Shown in pieces: positions 5,986 to 14,023 of a stretch of DNA of 16,742 bases. The DNA comes from JASFTV01 sp050050615. GTDB taxonomy: Bacteria; Desulfobacterota; DSM-4660; Desulfatiglandales; HGW-15. Location of the stretch: contig JASFTV010000034.1 in the NCBI GenBank assembly GCA_050050615.1, positions 1 through 16,742 on the forward strand, given 5' to 3'. The stretch's first letter is position 1, and each line of letters begins with the position of its first letter. The notes under the pieces were generated by a model. That model searched no databases. It was not told the origin of the DNA and saw only the letters and a program-made list of their open reading frames with translations. A program made the position numbers and the translations under genes.

Positions 5986-7263
5986 TCACTTCAACCAGGG
6001 CGGCATCTTGATCGTTCCGGTGGCGGCCACCTCCGGAAAGATCTGGACTCTTTGACCCTCCTGCCACTGCACCCAGCAGCCCAGTACACTCGTCTTGGGA
6101 TCATACCCATAGACGATCTGATGATTCTCATCGAACCGGATGGTCCCTCGAACGGCGGGAAGGTTGGTTTTTTCAAGCGCTGCTATCAGTTTAAGCCTAT
6201 CCACACCTCCGGCCCTTTCGACCGCATCTTTCAGCACATAAATGGATTCATAGGCACTGACACACCCCGTACTGCGGGGCTCTACGCCCCATCTTTTCTT
6301 GAAGGCATTATAGAATGGCATGGCCTTAGGCGTTGCGTTGGTGGGCACACAACCCGTCTCGGAGAGCGTGACAATGGTGTACGCGCATTTTCCATTGGTC
6401 GCATTCCAGAAACCGGGGTCCTCAGCAGCGCCGATGAAGCCGACCGGCAGGGCGGGGACTTCCATGTCTGCCCATTGCTTTATCAGAATGGATGTTTCCG
6501 GGGAGTAGGCCCACATAAAAAGCAATTGGGCACCCGATTTCTTGCAGTCACTCAATGCAGCAGAATAATCGGTCGTCCCGATCGGATGCTTATCATGACC
6601 GACGATTTCCCAGCCTGTCTTTGCGGCCAATTTTTCAACGATGCCCGCGGCCTTCCGGCACATGAGGCTGTCATCTATGGATACGAATAGTTTATTGAAG
6701 CCATACTGCGATTTGATCTGGCTCATCAGATCAATGGCCTCTTTGATATACCACTTGACACTGCCGCTTTCTCTAAAGGAGTGTTGGTATTTTTTCCTGT
6801 TTTGGGCCACCTTTTTGTCCCATGTCGGCGTGTAGGTGCCGATGGATACGATATCCACGGTATTGTATCTGGCGAAGAGATCCATAGCGGCTATGCTGCA
6901 CTCGGACATACAGGGTCCGCCCACGACCACGTCTACTTTTTTCTGTAATATGAGCTTTTCGATGGCGAGCAGCACTTCACTGGTCGGCACGCCAGGTTCT
7001 TCATCACGGCTGTCGATGATTTCAAGCTGAATGGGGCGCATGATGCCACCGACATTCACGCCACCGGCCGCATTAATCTCCTCAACGGCCATGATCAAAC
7101 CGCGTTCCCCGTTCTGTCCATAAGCACTCGCCCTTGGAACAGGGGCTCCCACAATGATGGGTTCCCCTTTCTTTGCTGCAGTGACGGCGCCCACCCCAAA
7201 AGCGGCTATCATTAGGGCTGAAACGAGCAGGATAATTGAGAGATAGAAAACCTTGTTCTTCAT
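5986..7263 (-). CDS. ABC transporter substrate-binding protein, Leu/Ile/Val-binding (type 1 periplasmic) family
   Basis: Periplasmic receptor of the liv-type importer and first gene of its operon. The 425-residue product starts with a clear signal peptide: basic MKNK, a hydrophobic core to about residue 25, and likely cleavage near AVTAA-KKGEP (about 30). The mature part begins with IIVGAPVPRASAYGQNGERGLIMAV, typical of Peripla_BP_6 proteins, and includes the VDVVVGGPCMSE-type loop. It has no lipobox Cys. At 425 residues it is longer than E. coli LivK (about 370), like many deltaproteobacterial paralogues whose ligands are not Leu/Ile/Val. The start ATG 7263 is preceded by a strong AGGAGG ribosome-binding site. 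The ligand cannot be assigned from the sequence alone. Confidence 0.93.
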   Translation of the reverse strand: MKNKVFYLSIILLVSALMIAAFGVGAVTAAKKGEPIIVGAPVPRASAYGQNGERGLIMAVEEINAAGGVNVGGIMRPIQLEIIDSRDEEPGVPTSEVLLAIEKLILQKKVDVVVGGPCMSECSIAAMDLFARYNTVDIVSIGTYTPTWDKKVAQNRKKYQHSFRESGSVKWYIKEAIDLMSQIKSQYGFNKLFVSIDDSLMCRKAAGIVEKLAAKTGWEIVGHDKHPIGTTDYSAALSDCKKSGAQLLFMWAYSPETSILIKQWADMEVPALPVGFIGAAEDPGFWNATNGKCAYTIVTLSETGCVPTNATPKAMPFYNAFKKRWGVEPRSTGCVSAYESIYVLKDAVERAGGVDRLKLIAALEKTNLPAVRGTIRFDENHQIVYGYDPKTSVLGCWVQWQEGQRVQIFPEVAATGTIKMPPWLK

Positions 7264-7414
7264 AACACCCTCCTTTCTTTAGGAAAAAGGAATTAATTCA
7301 GAGACCGAATCCAAGTTATTTCCTGTTGGCTTCGATGCTTGAACCATCATTGATGAGAAGCATGGGGCTAATGGTTGAGGATCTGCTCGCGCACACCTTC
7401 GGCACAAGCTGCTC

Positions 7415-7443
7415 AAAAAAAAGCGTCATCAGGGTACTGAGAC
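7415..7443 (-). terminator. Possible attenuator in the leader of the liv operon
   Basis: On the minus strand GTC-T-CAG (7443-7437) can pair with CTG-AT-GAC (7432-7425) around a short loop, followed 2 nt later by a run of eight T (7422-7415). The stem is short and interrupted, so the call is weak, but the T8 run is the longest in the leader. It lies about 150 nt before the binding-protein start and about 115 nt after the predicted transcription start. Confidence 0.3.
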
Positions 7444-7565
7444 TCCCCATCCGTTAAACATCGTTTCTTCACTGGAGGGCTTTTCTGATCACGGGCCATG
7501 ACAATTGCCAGCGGGTTATGGGGAGAACAGATGTAGCCACAAAGTTTTCTCTATAGCACAGACTG

Positions 7566-7594
7566 ATCGTAGGGAAAAGGGGGGCAGGTGTCAA
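7566..7594 (-). promoter_or_regulatory. Candidate promoter of the liv operon
   Basis: On the minus strand a perfect TTGACA (7594-7589) is followed after 17 bp by TACGAT (7571-7566), four of six matches to the -10 consensus including the key T, A and final T. Transcription would start near 7559, giving an unusually long leader of about 295 nt before the binding-protein ATG. No other feature was recognised in the 466-bp gap 7264-7729, apart from the weak attenuator and an inverted repeat GCGGGAT/ATCCCGC (7650-7656 and 7676-7682). Confidence 0.5.
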
Positions 7595-7729
7595 GACAAA
7601 ATCCCCGAGGGCGTAAGGGCTTAAGGCATGAGCCAGCGGGGGAGGACAAGCGGGATTCGGGAAGCATTTTTGGGCATCCCGCGAACGCGAAAACATGGGA
7701 TAGATTTTTCAGATCTTCCCTGGGCGTCT

Positions 7730-8767
7730 TCAGGTTTTCATTCGTTTGAAGTGATCTTTGAACGCGTCAATGGTCGTCTTTATATCATCGGCAGTCACGT
7801 CCAAGTGGGTCACGAGGCGGATTTTGTCGCGCCCGGCGATCAAGATGCCACGCCCTCTGAGGTCCTCCTGAAGAGCCAAAAAACGGGGTTTGTCGATGGA
7901 AACGAAGACCATGTTTGTTTGAACCTCTGTCGGGTCTATGTCCAGTTCCTCGATCTGGGCAAGACCCTCGGCCAAAAGCCTAGCGTTATGGTGGTCTTCG
8001 GCCAGCCTTTCCACATGGTCGATGAGGGCAACAATACCGGCTGCAGCTAGAACCCCTGCTTGGCGCATGCCGCCACCGAGGACCTTCCGCCAACGTCTCG
8101 CCCTCGCAATCAGTTCCGGACCCCCGCAGAGAAGCGAACCGACAGGTGCACCGAGTCCCTTTGACAGGCAGATAGAGATAGAAGCGAAATGTTGAGCAAT
8201 TTCCTTTATGGGGACGTTAAGTTTCACGGCAGCGTTAAAGGCGCGTGCACCGTCAAGGTGCACTGAGAGTCCGTGTTGCTTGGCAAAGGCTGAAGCCCGC
8301 TCCAAGTAATCCTTGGGCAGAACTTTCCCAGCTTGGGTGTTTTCAAGGCAGAGGAGGCGTGTACGCGCAAAATGAAAATCATCCGGCTTGATCGCCTGAG
8401 CCACTTCATCGAGATCCAGTGTGCCGTCCTCTCTAAAATCTAGGGGTTGGGGCTGGATGCTACCGAACACCGCCGCACCCCCGCCCTCGAACCGGTAAGT
8501 GTGTGCCTGTTGGCCGACGATGTACTCGTCACCCCTTTCACAGTGGCTCAATAATGCCAGCAGATTAGTCTGGGTGCCGCTGGCGGCGAAGATGGCCGCC
8601 TCTTTGCCGGTCATCTCTGCGGCGAGGGATTGAAGTCGGTTGACTGTTGGATCTTCACCGTAGACATCATCTCCAACCTCAGCTTGGGCCATGGCGGCAC
8701 GCATGCTGGGTGTTGGACTAGTCACCGTGTCACTGCGCAGATCTACGATTTTATCGTCAATTTCCAT
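7730..8767 (-). CDS. ltaE: Low-specificity L-threonine aldolase (PLP-dependent)
   Basis: Cytoplasmic fold-type I PLP enzyme that cleaves L-threonine or L-allo-threonine to glycine and acetaldehyde. The chosen start gives 345 residues, close to the 333 of E. coli LtaE. Near the N-terminus is the family's opening IVDLRSDTVTSPTPSMRAAM. Key sites in this numbering are H89 (QAHTYRFEGG), D172 and R175 (HLDGAR) and the PLP-binding K203 (CLSKGLGAPVGSLL). All are conserved, so the enzyme should be active. ATG 8767 was preferred because GGAGG lies 11 nt upstream and the family starts close to this point; ATG 8803 in the same frame adds 12 residues (MKERAETEVREI) without a ribosome-binding site. It stands alone, with over 200 bp of noncoding DNA on each side. 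A link to the neighbouring transporter is not evident. Confidence 0.95.
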   Translation of the reverse strand: MEIDDKIVDLRSDTVTSPTPSMRAAMAQAEVGDDVYGEDPTVNRLQSLAAEMTGKEAAIFAASGTQTNLLALLSHCERGDEYIVGQQAHTYRFEGGGAAVFGSIQPQPLDFREDGTLDLDEVAQAIKPDDFHFARTRLLCLENTQAGKVLPKDYLERASAFAKQHGLSVHLDGARAFNAAVKLNVPIKEIAQHFASISICLSKGLGAPVGSLLCGGPELIARARRWRKVLGGGMRQAGVLAAAGIVALIDHVERLAEDHHNARLLAEGLAQIEELDIDPTEVQTNMVFVSIDKPRFLALQEDLRGRGILIAGRDKIRLVTHLDVTADDIKTTIDAFKDHFKRMKT

Positions 8768-9032
8768 GATTTCTCGAACCTCCGTTTCCGCCCTTTCCTT
8801 CATCTAGAAGCGAATGATCGCAATAAGCCTCCCTGTAACTCCGCTAGAACGGGATCGCCACTTCATTCGGACAAGCTGCAAGAAATTGGTAACGTTCAAA
8901 AGTGTTGACATGGCACGAAGCCATACACATGATTCATTTCCATTTAAATTCATTTCAAAAGAGGGCAACTGGGCAAAGGAGCGTGCGAGCGGATGGTGTC
9001 GAAAGGGGTTTGCCAGAGAAAATGATTCGAGA

Positions 9033-9509
9033 TCACAGATCCCGTATCACTTGCAGCATGTCGAGAGCTGAAATAATCCCCGTCAACTTCCCCTTCCGAG
9101 TGACAAAGACCCGATGGATTCGGCCCCTGATCATCGAATCAGCCACCTGCTGAATCTCGGTGTCTTCATTCACACTGAAAATCCTGCGTGTCATGATGTC
9201 GCGCACGCTCATGAGCGGCATGTCAGAGACGCGAAATGATTTCATTTCCTCCTTAGCGTACTGATGCTCGAGCTCGTGAAGGTAGTAATCAGGTGACCTG
9301 TGCGATAGGAGCTCTTTTCCGGGCATAGATTCTTGTCGAATGATGTCCGTCGACGAGACGACGCCGACCAATTTTCCGTCCTCGGAAGTTACCGGGGCGC
9401 CGGAAATAGAATTTTCAACAAGGAAATCAGCCAATCGGTCAATGGGCCAGTCGGGTCCAACGGATAAAACCTCCCGATTCATGACATCTTTTGCTGTGAG
9501 TCTTTTCAT
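9033..9509 (-). CDS. Tandem CBS-domain protein
   Basis: The 158-residue product consists of two CBS motifs: about residues 5-60 (MNREVLSVGPD ... GKLVGVVSSTDIIR) and about 101-157 (IMTRRIFSVNED ... GKLTGIISALDML), joined by a 40-residue charged linker. CBS pairs (Bateman modules) bind adenine nucleotides or related ligands and act as energy or ligand sensors. Here no effector domain is attached, so the protein probably works by binding a partner. The start ATG 9509 is preceded by GGAGGG with 5 nt spacing, and the leader just upstream can form a CGACC/GGTCG hairpin (9524-9541). It is monocistronic, and the nearest same-strand gene upstream is the antiporter 440 bp away. The domain call is firm; the partner and ligand are unknown. 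Confidence 0.92.
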   Translation of the reverse strand: MKRLTAKDVMNREVLSVGPDWPIDRLADFLVENSISGAPVTSEDGKLVGVVSSTDIIRQESMPGKELLSHRSPDYYLHELEHQYAKEEMKSFRVSDMPLMSVRDIMTRRIFSVNEDTEIQQVADSMIRGRIHRVFVTRKGKLTGIISALDMLQVIRDL

Positions 9510-9736
9510 GGCTTCCCTCCAGCCGACCTACACGCTGGTCGCTCAGGCACGGCAATGACCCGCTTGGCAAGAGCTGTTTCCAACTCCGGCAGGTCCCTAC
9601 AGGGTGCTTATGCAGCAAGGCGCGACTCGGGTCTTTCGTGCCATCTCATGAACCCTCTTGTAGCGTAGGCCCCGTGCTGATCTCAAACGGACAAAAGGGC
9701 CCTCTGAATGTATAAGTTTCACAATATCTTGTTTGC

Positions 9737-9765
9737 AGAATAGTTGAGAGAAAAGAAAAAATCAA
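9737..9765 (-). promoter_or_regulatory. Candidate promoter of the CBS-domain gene
   Basis: On the minus strand TTGATT (9765-9760) is followed after 17 bp by TATTCT (9742-9737), each matching four of six consensus bases. It would give a leader of about 220 nt. The remainder of the 440-bp gap 9510-9949 holds no supported gene. It has an inverted repeat TTCACG-AA-CGTGAA at 9919-9932, 17 bp after the antiporter stop. Confidence 0.35.
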
Positions 9766-9949
9766 CCGCTACGAAAAACGGCGCCGAGAGGCCGCATTTC
9801 CTGGAGGCGATATCAGACATGAGTTTGGATAAGGACATCCTCATGGTGGCTACCGCATGTTCACTGGGTGACCCGTGCAATCCTGGGCTGGCTTTACCAT
9901 GCTGAGCTTGCTCCCTTGTTCACGAACGTGAATCTTGAGAATCATAGGC

Positions 9950-11125
9950 CTACCCTCTGGGAACTTCCCCCATGCGAACGAGAGCAATGCGCGTCAAAAC
10001 CGGCCCAATGATTTCAAAGAGCACGGTGGAGGTTACGACGACGGTGAGGATGACCTCGCCAAGATCAGGGCGGCGTTGGGTGGCCACAAGGGCCATACCC
10101 AGAGCAACGCCTGCTTGAGGGAGCAATGCAGCACCCATCCAACGGCTGAACAGGGATTCGGCGCGACCTATGGCCCCTCCGGCCCAGGCACCGACAAAGC
10201 GCCCGACAACCCGAAGAACAACATAAGCGGATCCAACGAGGCCTATATTGGAGAGCATTTCAGTCTCCAGAGAGGCTCCGGCCAAAACGAAAAAGAGGAT
10301 CATAAAAGGCAGATCAATAAGTTCAATCGCATGGAAAGGGCGGGTGTGGTGGCGGGCAAAGTTTGCAATGATACACCCCAATACCATAGAGGCGAGCAAA
10401 AAGGATACCTCTAGCCAGATTGCAATGCCGCCGCATAGAAAAACGACACCCAGAGCCTCCACCAAGGTCGGCTCGCCAGCGCGGACTCGGCCGGTGAGGT
10501 ACGCCATTGGGATACCCAGAACGATCCCGACAAGGAGGGCGCCTCCAATCTCCCAGGCACCCGTCATGAGCGGTGCCAGAATATCAGCTCGCCCGCTGAA
10601 AGCCTGGGCCGCGGTAAGCATCAAGCTGAAAACGATCAGACCCCATGCGTCATCCACGGCTACGATCCCCAGGAGAGTACGCGAAAATTTGCCATCCGCT
10701 TTCGTTTCGAAGACCACGTCCGTCGTAGCCGCGGGATCGGTAGCGGGGGCGATGCCTGCGAGCAGCAGGGCAATATCGAGTTGAACACCAATCAGGAGGA
10801 GGCCTGCCAGGACCACCAAAGCGGTCAAGATCGCTTCAGCGGCAGAAAGCCCGAGCACAAGCCGACCATGGCGGCGAAGTGAAGACAGGGTGAGTTTCTC
10901 CCCCAGGAGAAAACCAATCATGATCAGCGCCATGTCCGCTACAACGGAGAACCATTTTCCATCCTTTGGAGTCAAGAAGCCCAAGCCACCAGGACCTATG
11001 GCAAATCCGAATATGAGAAGTAAGGTCACACGCGGCAGTCTGGTTTTGCGGCCAATCGCATCAGTCAAAAGCCCAAGAAGGAACAAGATTCCCAGCGTGA
11101 TAAATGTTTGAGCTCTTTCGGGCAT
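9950..11125 (-). CDS. Na+/H+ antiporter, monovalent cation:proton antiporter (CPA) family
   Basis: Inner-membrane cation/proton exchanger of 391 residues with about 11-13 hydrophobic segments and no cytosolic regulatory domain. The discontinuous-helix motif APATDPAATTDVV (TDP at about 129-131) and the ion-binding acidic pair in GIVAVDDAWG (D158, D159) are both present, as expected for an electrogenic CPA2-like exchanger of NapA type. There is no C-terminal TrkA-N/RCK domain as in KefC. The start chosen is ATG 11125, with a weak GGGGG upstream; TTG 11137 is in frame and adds four residues. Likely roles are pH and sodium homeostasis. The single CBS protein gene downstream on the same strand could be a regulatory partner, but the 440-bp gap argues against one transcript. 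Confidence 0.92.
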   Translation of the reverse strand: MPERAQTFITLGILFLLGLLTDAIGRKTRLPRVTLLLIFGFAIGPGGLGFLTPKDGKWFSVVADMALIMIGFLLGEKLTLSSLRRHGRLVLGLSAAEAILTALVVLAGLLLIGVQLDIALLLAGIAPATDPAATTDVVFETKADGKFSRTLLGIVAVDDAWGLIVFSLMLTAAQAFSGRADILAPLMTGAWEIGGALLVGIVLGIPMAYLTGRVRAGEPTLVEALGVVFLCGGIAIWLEVSFLLASMVLGCIIANFARHHTRPFHAIELIDLPFMILFFVLAGASLETEMLSNIGLVGSAYVVLRVVGRFVGAWAGGAIGRAESLFSRWMGAALLPQAGVALGMALVATQRRPDLGEVILTVVVTSTVLFEIIGPVLTRIALVRMGEVPRG

Positions 11126-11235
11126 AGGCCCCCGCAAACAAAGATTTCAAGTCTATCTGAACCCGTCAGGAAGCACGCGGCCTCCCTCCAATACATGCCC
11201 CCAGAGGAGGGAATAGTTTGATGCAATCATTCTTT

Positions 11236-11259
11236 CCGCATTGGTCATGTACAATGCGG
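11236..11259 (-). repeat. 8-bp perfect hairpin at the 3' end of the URO-D-like gene
   Basis: CCGCATTG (11236-11243) and CAATGCGG (11252-11259) are perfect inverted copies around an 8-nt loop, 24 bp after the URO-D-like gene's stop codon. There is no T-run on either side, so it is probably a 3'-end mRNA hairpin or a protein-binding site, not a classical intrinsic terminator. Confidence 0.5.
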
Positions 11260-11283
11260 GCTAGCTGTTCGTGGGTGACAGGG

Positions 11284-12258
11284 CTATTCCTGCGTCACTT
11301 TTGCCAACAACTTTCGATAGTAAACATAGTTCTCGAAGGGCATATCCTCCCGAACCCGACCGTCGGCAAGGGGGATGTAGCCGCCCTCGGCCAGAAGGGG
11401 GGGCACCTTTTCCTCCACCTCACGGCGGATAGCCTCTCTGCCAATACGTAGGGCATCCAAGTCAATGCCGCCGATGAGTCGGAGATCCCGCCCGAATTCC
11501 CGTCGCAAATCCCGGTAGTCCATGGTTTCCATGTTGACCTCGGAGCCCCAGAGGCAGTTGAATCCCCATTTGAGAATGCTCGGAATGAGCGGACGTGGAT
11601 TTGCAAAGGTGAGGAGGATGATCGTATCGACGCCGTGCTGGCGGACCGCTTCAAGAACCGGTTCATAGTTTGTCAGAACAAATTCCTCATACATCTGTGG
11701 GGAGATCAAGGGTCGATCATTCCCACCGATCGGCTCAACGAAAACCGCTGCATCGATATCCACATCGCGCAAGATGTTGTCAGCAAGTCTGGCAGAGAAT
11801 TCTCCTCGAATGGCCATGGCCTCACGGATGAATTGAGGGTCATCTTTGAGCAGAAAGATCACTTCAGTAAATCTGCGCCAGCCACGGACACCCATGGAAA
11901 GGAAAAAGCCGCGGTGCACCCAGAGCGTGAGCACGTGGTCGCGATCTTTCCAGGCACGAACGCGCTCAGGCCAGTTCTCTGGGAGACGGCCAGGATCATT
12001 CGGGTCAAGGTTCCGGCGAAACAAGTCCAGCTCTGACCGCGAAGTCGGCCATCCTTGGAGGTCAGGACGGGGGTCAAGATCCGGCTCGAGCTCTTCTCGT
12101 CTGTCAAAAGAAAAGATCTTTGAAAGATCTGCATCCTTCGGCAAGCCCTGTGTCCGCCACACATCAATCACGCCCTCTCGCAATCCTTCCTCGAAATAGG
12201 GGACACGATCCGGCGTGCCGTAGCGCATGGTCTCCAAAAATCTTTCCCGGCTGTTCAT
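11284..12258 (-). CDS. Uroporphyrinogen decarboxylase (URO-D) superfamily protein, non-canonical
   Basis: Member of the URO-D/MtaA/CmuA TIM-barrel superfamily, 324 residues from ATG 12258. Family marks are the start MNSRERFLETMRYGTPDRVP, the segment GGNDRPLISPQMYEEFV (about 178-194) and the late block RLIGGIDLDALRIG (about 260-273) followed by EGGYIPLADGRVREDMPFENY. The strand where relatives have a His/Cys-Gly or His-Asp-Gly motif reads ILLTFANPR (about 214-222), so the zinc-binding His/Cys of MtaA-type methyltransferases is missing. True HemE features are also absent, so heme synthesis is unlikely. It may act on a corrinoid or other small molecule, or be non-catalytic. The start is uncertain: TTG 12285 in the same frame adds nine residues, and neither start has a strong ribosome-binding site. 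The gene is isolated, with no methyltransferase or corrinoid protein gene adjacent. Confidence 0.85.
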   Translation of the reverse strand: MNSRERFLETMRYGTPDRVPYFEEGLREGVIDVWRTQGLPKDADLSKIFSFDRREELEPDLDPRPDLQGWPTSRSELDLFRRNLDPNDPGRLPENWPERVRAWKDRDHVLTLWVHRGFFLSMGVRGWRRFTEVIFLLKDDPQFIREAMAIRGEFSARLADNILRDVDIDAAVFVEPIGGNDRPLISPQMYEEFVLTNYEPVLEAVRQHGVDTIILLTFANPRPLIPSILKWGFNCLWGSEVNMETMDYRDLRREFGRDLRLIGGIDLDALRIGREAIRREVEEKVPPLLAEGGYIPLADGRVREDMPFENYVYYRKLLAKVTQE

Positions 12259-12326
12259 CGTTCCAAAAGTATTCGTCACCCTCAAAAGTGATCAAATCGT
12301 TGTATGGTCCGATCTCTTGGATACGT

Positions 12327-12340
12327 CGTTTCTTGAAACG
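12327..12340. promoter_or_regulatory. Inverted repeat upstream of the URO-D-like gene, operator-like
   Basis: CGTTTC and GAAACG are inverted copies around TT, about 70-80 bp before the start codon. A second inverted repeat, GATCC-AA-GGATC, lies at 12430-12441. Either could be a regulator site, but no consensus was recognised. No gene was found in the gap 12286-12548. Confidence 0.3.
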
Positions 12341-12548
12341 GCCTTGCTGTTCTTGATTGTTTTGGCAAGAACCTTTTCCAGCAGATCGGGTTCGTTTTTA
12401 AAAAGAGACCGCCATGCCCCTCTCTGAGCGATCCAAGGATCAGGGAAGGTGAACATTTAGCAGAATCGAGCGTTGCTTGAAAACAGATACTCACATGGCG
12501 AAAAAGAGGGGTTTTCATTCATTTTGGGCAGCGATCTTACCGGGGAAG

Positions 12549-13472
12549 TCATCCTTTTGAATCTGGGCCGTAGATGGCACGAACCTTTTTTATGATTGCG
12601 TACCGGTGAAGGTGATCCCGGGGATCAGAGTCAGGAATTGCAAGGATTTTATCCAAGTACTTTCTCTGTCTTTCGATCGCTTCGGTATAAAGGTTCGTTT
12701 CAATATTCCAGCGCGAAGAAAGGTGTGAGATCATATAGCGGTTAACCTGATCAAAGATTGGTTCAAGGCGTTGATCAATGGATTTATAGAAATCCACCGT
12801 CCTTCTCAGCAGGTCTGCTTCGCTTTCGTAATCACCTACCTTCCCTTCCTTGAATTCGTAGTAAAGGAAAAGCAATTTTTCGAGATAGGTTCTATCTGAC
12901 ATTTGACCCAGAAGATCCGCTGCGTTAAGCAGTCTGCCGAGAAGTTCTATAGTGGCAGAACGGAAGTTGATCTTGGAGATGTCCAAACTGAGATCGGTGC
13001 AAAGAATCATGCTGCACGTATCCGCGATTTCTTCACCCCTCAAATTGCATTCTGATCCGTGGCGTTTCACGAACTCCACGCTCCTTTGTGCATGTTCGGC
13101 GGTGTATTTCGCTCCCGTGCCTTCCGTTTCACCTTTTGTCTGGATATACCCTGTATCGTGAAAGAGAGCCGCGATCAATGCTGCGGCAATGTTGCTGTCC
13201 GTGAAGTTTTTGCCGTTGACAGAACCGCCGTGTATTAGCCTCGCCATGGCAAGGAAAGCATCTGTGGTGTGGCGAAGATCGTGGTAGTGGGTGTTGCAAG
13301 CCCGGTATTCCGGATGGTCTCCTTGGAACACTCGAACAACCATATTGCATGCGCAAGTAACCGGCCAGTTATCAAAACCAACAGAAATAAGCCCGAGAAT
13401 CTCTTGAACCTCTTCCAGAACGGCCCTGGGTGAATAGATATCCACAAGGTCATAAAGCTTGACATGGCTCAT
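12549..13472 (-). CDS. HD-domain / cyclic-nucleotide-phosphodiesterase-like metal phosphohydrolase
   Basis: 307-residue cytoplasmic protein with an HD-superfamily core. The metal-binding set is visible: H64 and H68 in THYHDLRHT, H105-D106 in LFHDTGY, and D186 in NAADLLGQ. The spacing and the YHDLRHTTDAFLAMARL helix resemble eukaryotic-type class I PDEases more than the HD-GYP domain, and no GYP motif is present. The substrate is therefore probably a cyclic nucleotide or a nucleotide phosphate and not clearly c-di-GMP. No sensor domain, signal peptide or membrane segment is seen. ATG 13472 has GAGG 8 nt upstream and is preferred; ATG 13532 adds 20 residues with no clear ribosome-binding site. 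It is transcribed divergently from nifU and stands alone. The fold is well supported, the substrate is not. Confidence 0.87.
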   Translation of the reverse strand: MSHVKLYDLVDIYSPRAVLEEVQEILGLISVGFDNWPVTCACNMVVRVFQGDHPEYRACNTHYHDLRHTTDAFLAMARLIHGGSVNGKNFTDSNIAAALIAALFHDTGYIQTKGETEGTGAKYTAEHAQRSVEFVKRHGSECNLRGEEIADTCSMILCTDLSLDISKINFRSATIELLGRLLNAADLLGQMSDRTYLEKLLFLYYEFKEGKVGDYESEADLLRRTVDFYKSIDQRLEPIFDQVNRYMISHLSSRWNIETNLYTEAIERQRKYLDKILAIPDSDPRDHLHRYAIIKKVRAIYGPDSKG

Positions 13473-13699
13473 TATTCTACCTCTGCGCGAGGACTCAATT
13501 TCCGTACCCTTACCGCTGAAATCCAACGCCATCCGTCTTGAAGTCTTACTTGCTAAGAAAAAAATAAACCTTGCTCTTACCCTTAGAAAGTGCCCCTTCG
13601 CGACATTGGAATGGTCCTGGCACTCTGCAGTGTTTGAAAGGGTAAGCGCTTGGTTCTGAGAGGGATTCAGAGTACGTTTTACGTTTGCTTATTATCGGT

Positions 13700-13729
13700 A
13701 TTTTATCAGATATGTCCCTAAAAGGTCAA
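13700..13729 (-). promoter_or_regulatory. Candidate promoter of the HD-domain gene
   Basis: On the minus strand TTGACC (13729-13724) and TAAAAT (13705-13700) are separated by 18 bp. The -10 box is preceded by TGA, making an extended -10 element (TGnTAAAAT). It matches five of six bases at each hexamer and would give a leader of about 220 nt. Apart from this promoter and the nifU promoter, nothing was recognised in 13533-14023. Confidence 0.55.
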
Positions 13730-13963
13730 CAGCAGGGCTTGAATTGAGAATCGAAGGCTGGACCGAGAAAAGGGGTGAAAGGGGAAGCAAGGCCGAGGAC
13801 TGGACAATGGACGGAGATGACGGATGCTTTCGGGATTATAGACGAAAAGGCGACTGTCGTTCGTTTATGCTACTAATTTTGTTGCCCAAATCAGAGTAAG
13901 TGATTAGTGTAAGGAAGGTGACGTGACGATCAATGCTTATTTTCAGTTGTAATGCGGATTCGG

Positions 13964-13992
13964 TTGAATCTTCCATTGCCTTTCTAGATAAT
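13964..13992 (+). promoter_or_regulatory. Candidate promoter of the nifUS operon
   Basis: TTGAAT (13964-13969) and GATAAT (13987-13992) are 17 bp apart. Transcription would begin near 14000, with a leader of about 24 nt that contains the strong AAGGAGG ribosome-binding site of nifU. No IscR-type site was recognised. Confidence 0.5.
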
Positions 13993-14023
13993 CGGTGTTA
14001 CCCAGAAAAAAAGGAGGGGGGCC

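Noticed and set aside
7469..7696. 75-codon minus-strand frame upstream of the transporter
   Set aside because: Composition is not protein-like, no ribosome-binding site was seen, and it overlaps the likely promoter of the liv operon.
9819..9905. 28-codon plus-strand frame (MSLDKDILMVATACSLGD...) with GGAGG 11 nt upstream
   Set aside because: It is too short to support without conservation, has an unremarkable composition, and has no promoter or partner gene nearby.
11635..12199. Plus-strand frames opposite the URO-D-like gene
   Set aside because: They are antisense shadows; the minus-strand frame has clear family blocks over its full length.
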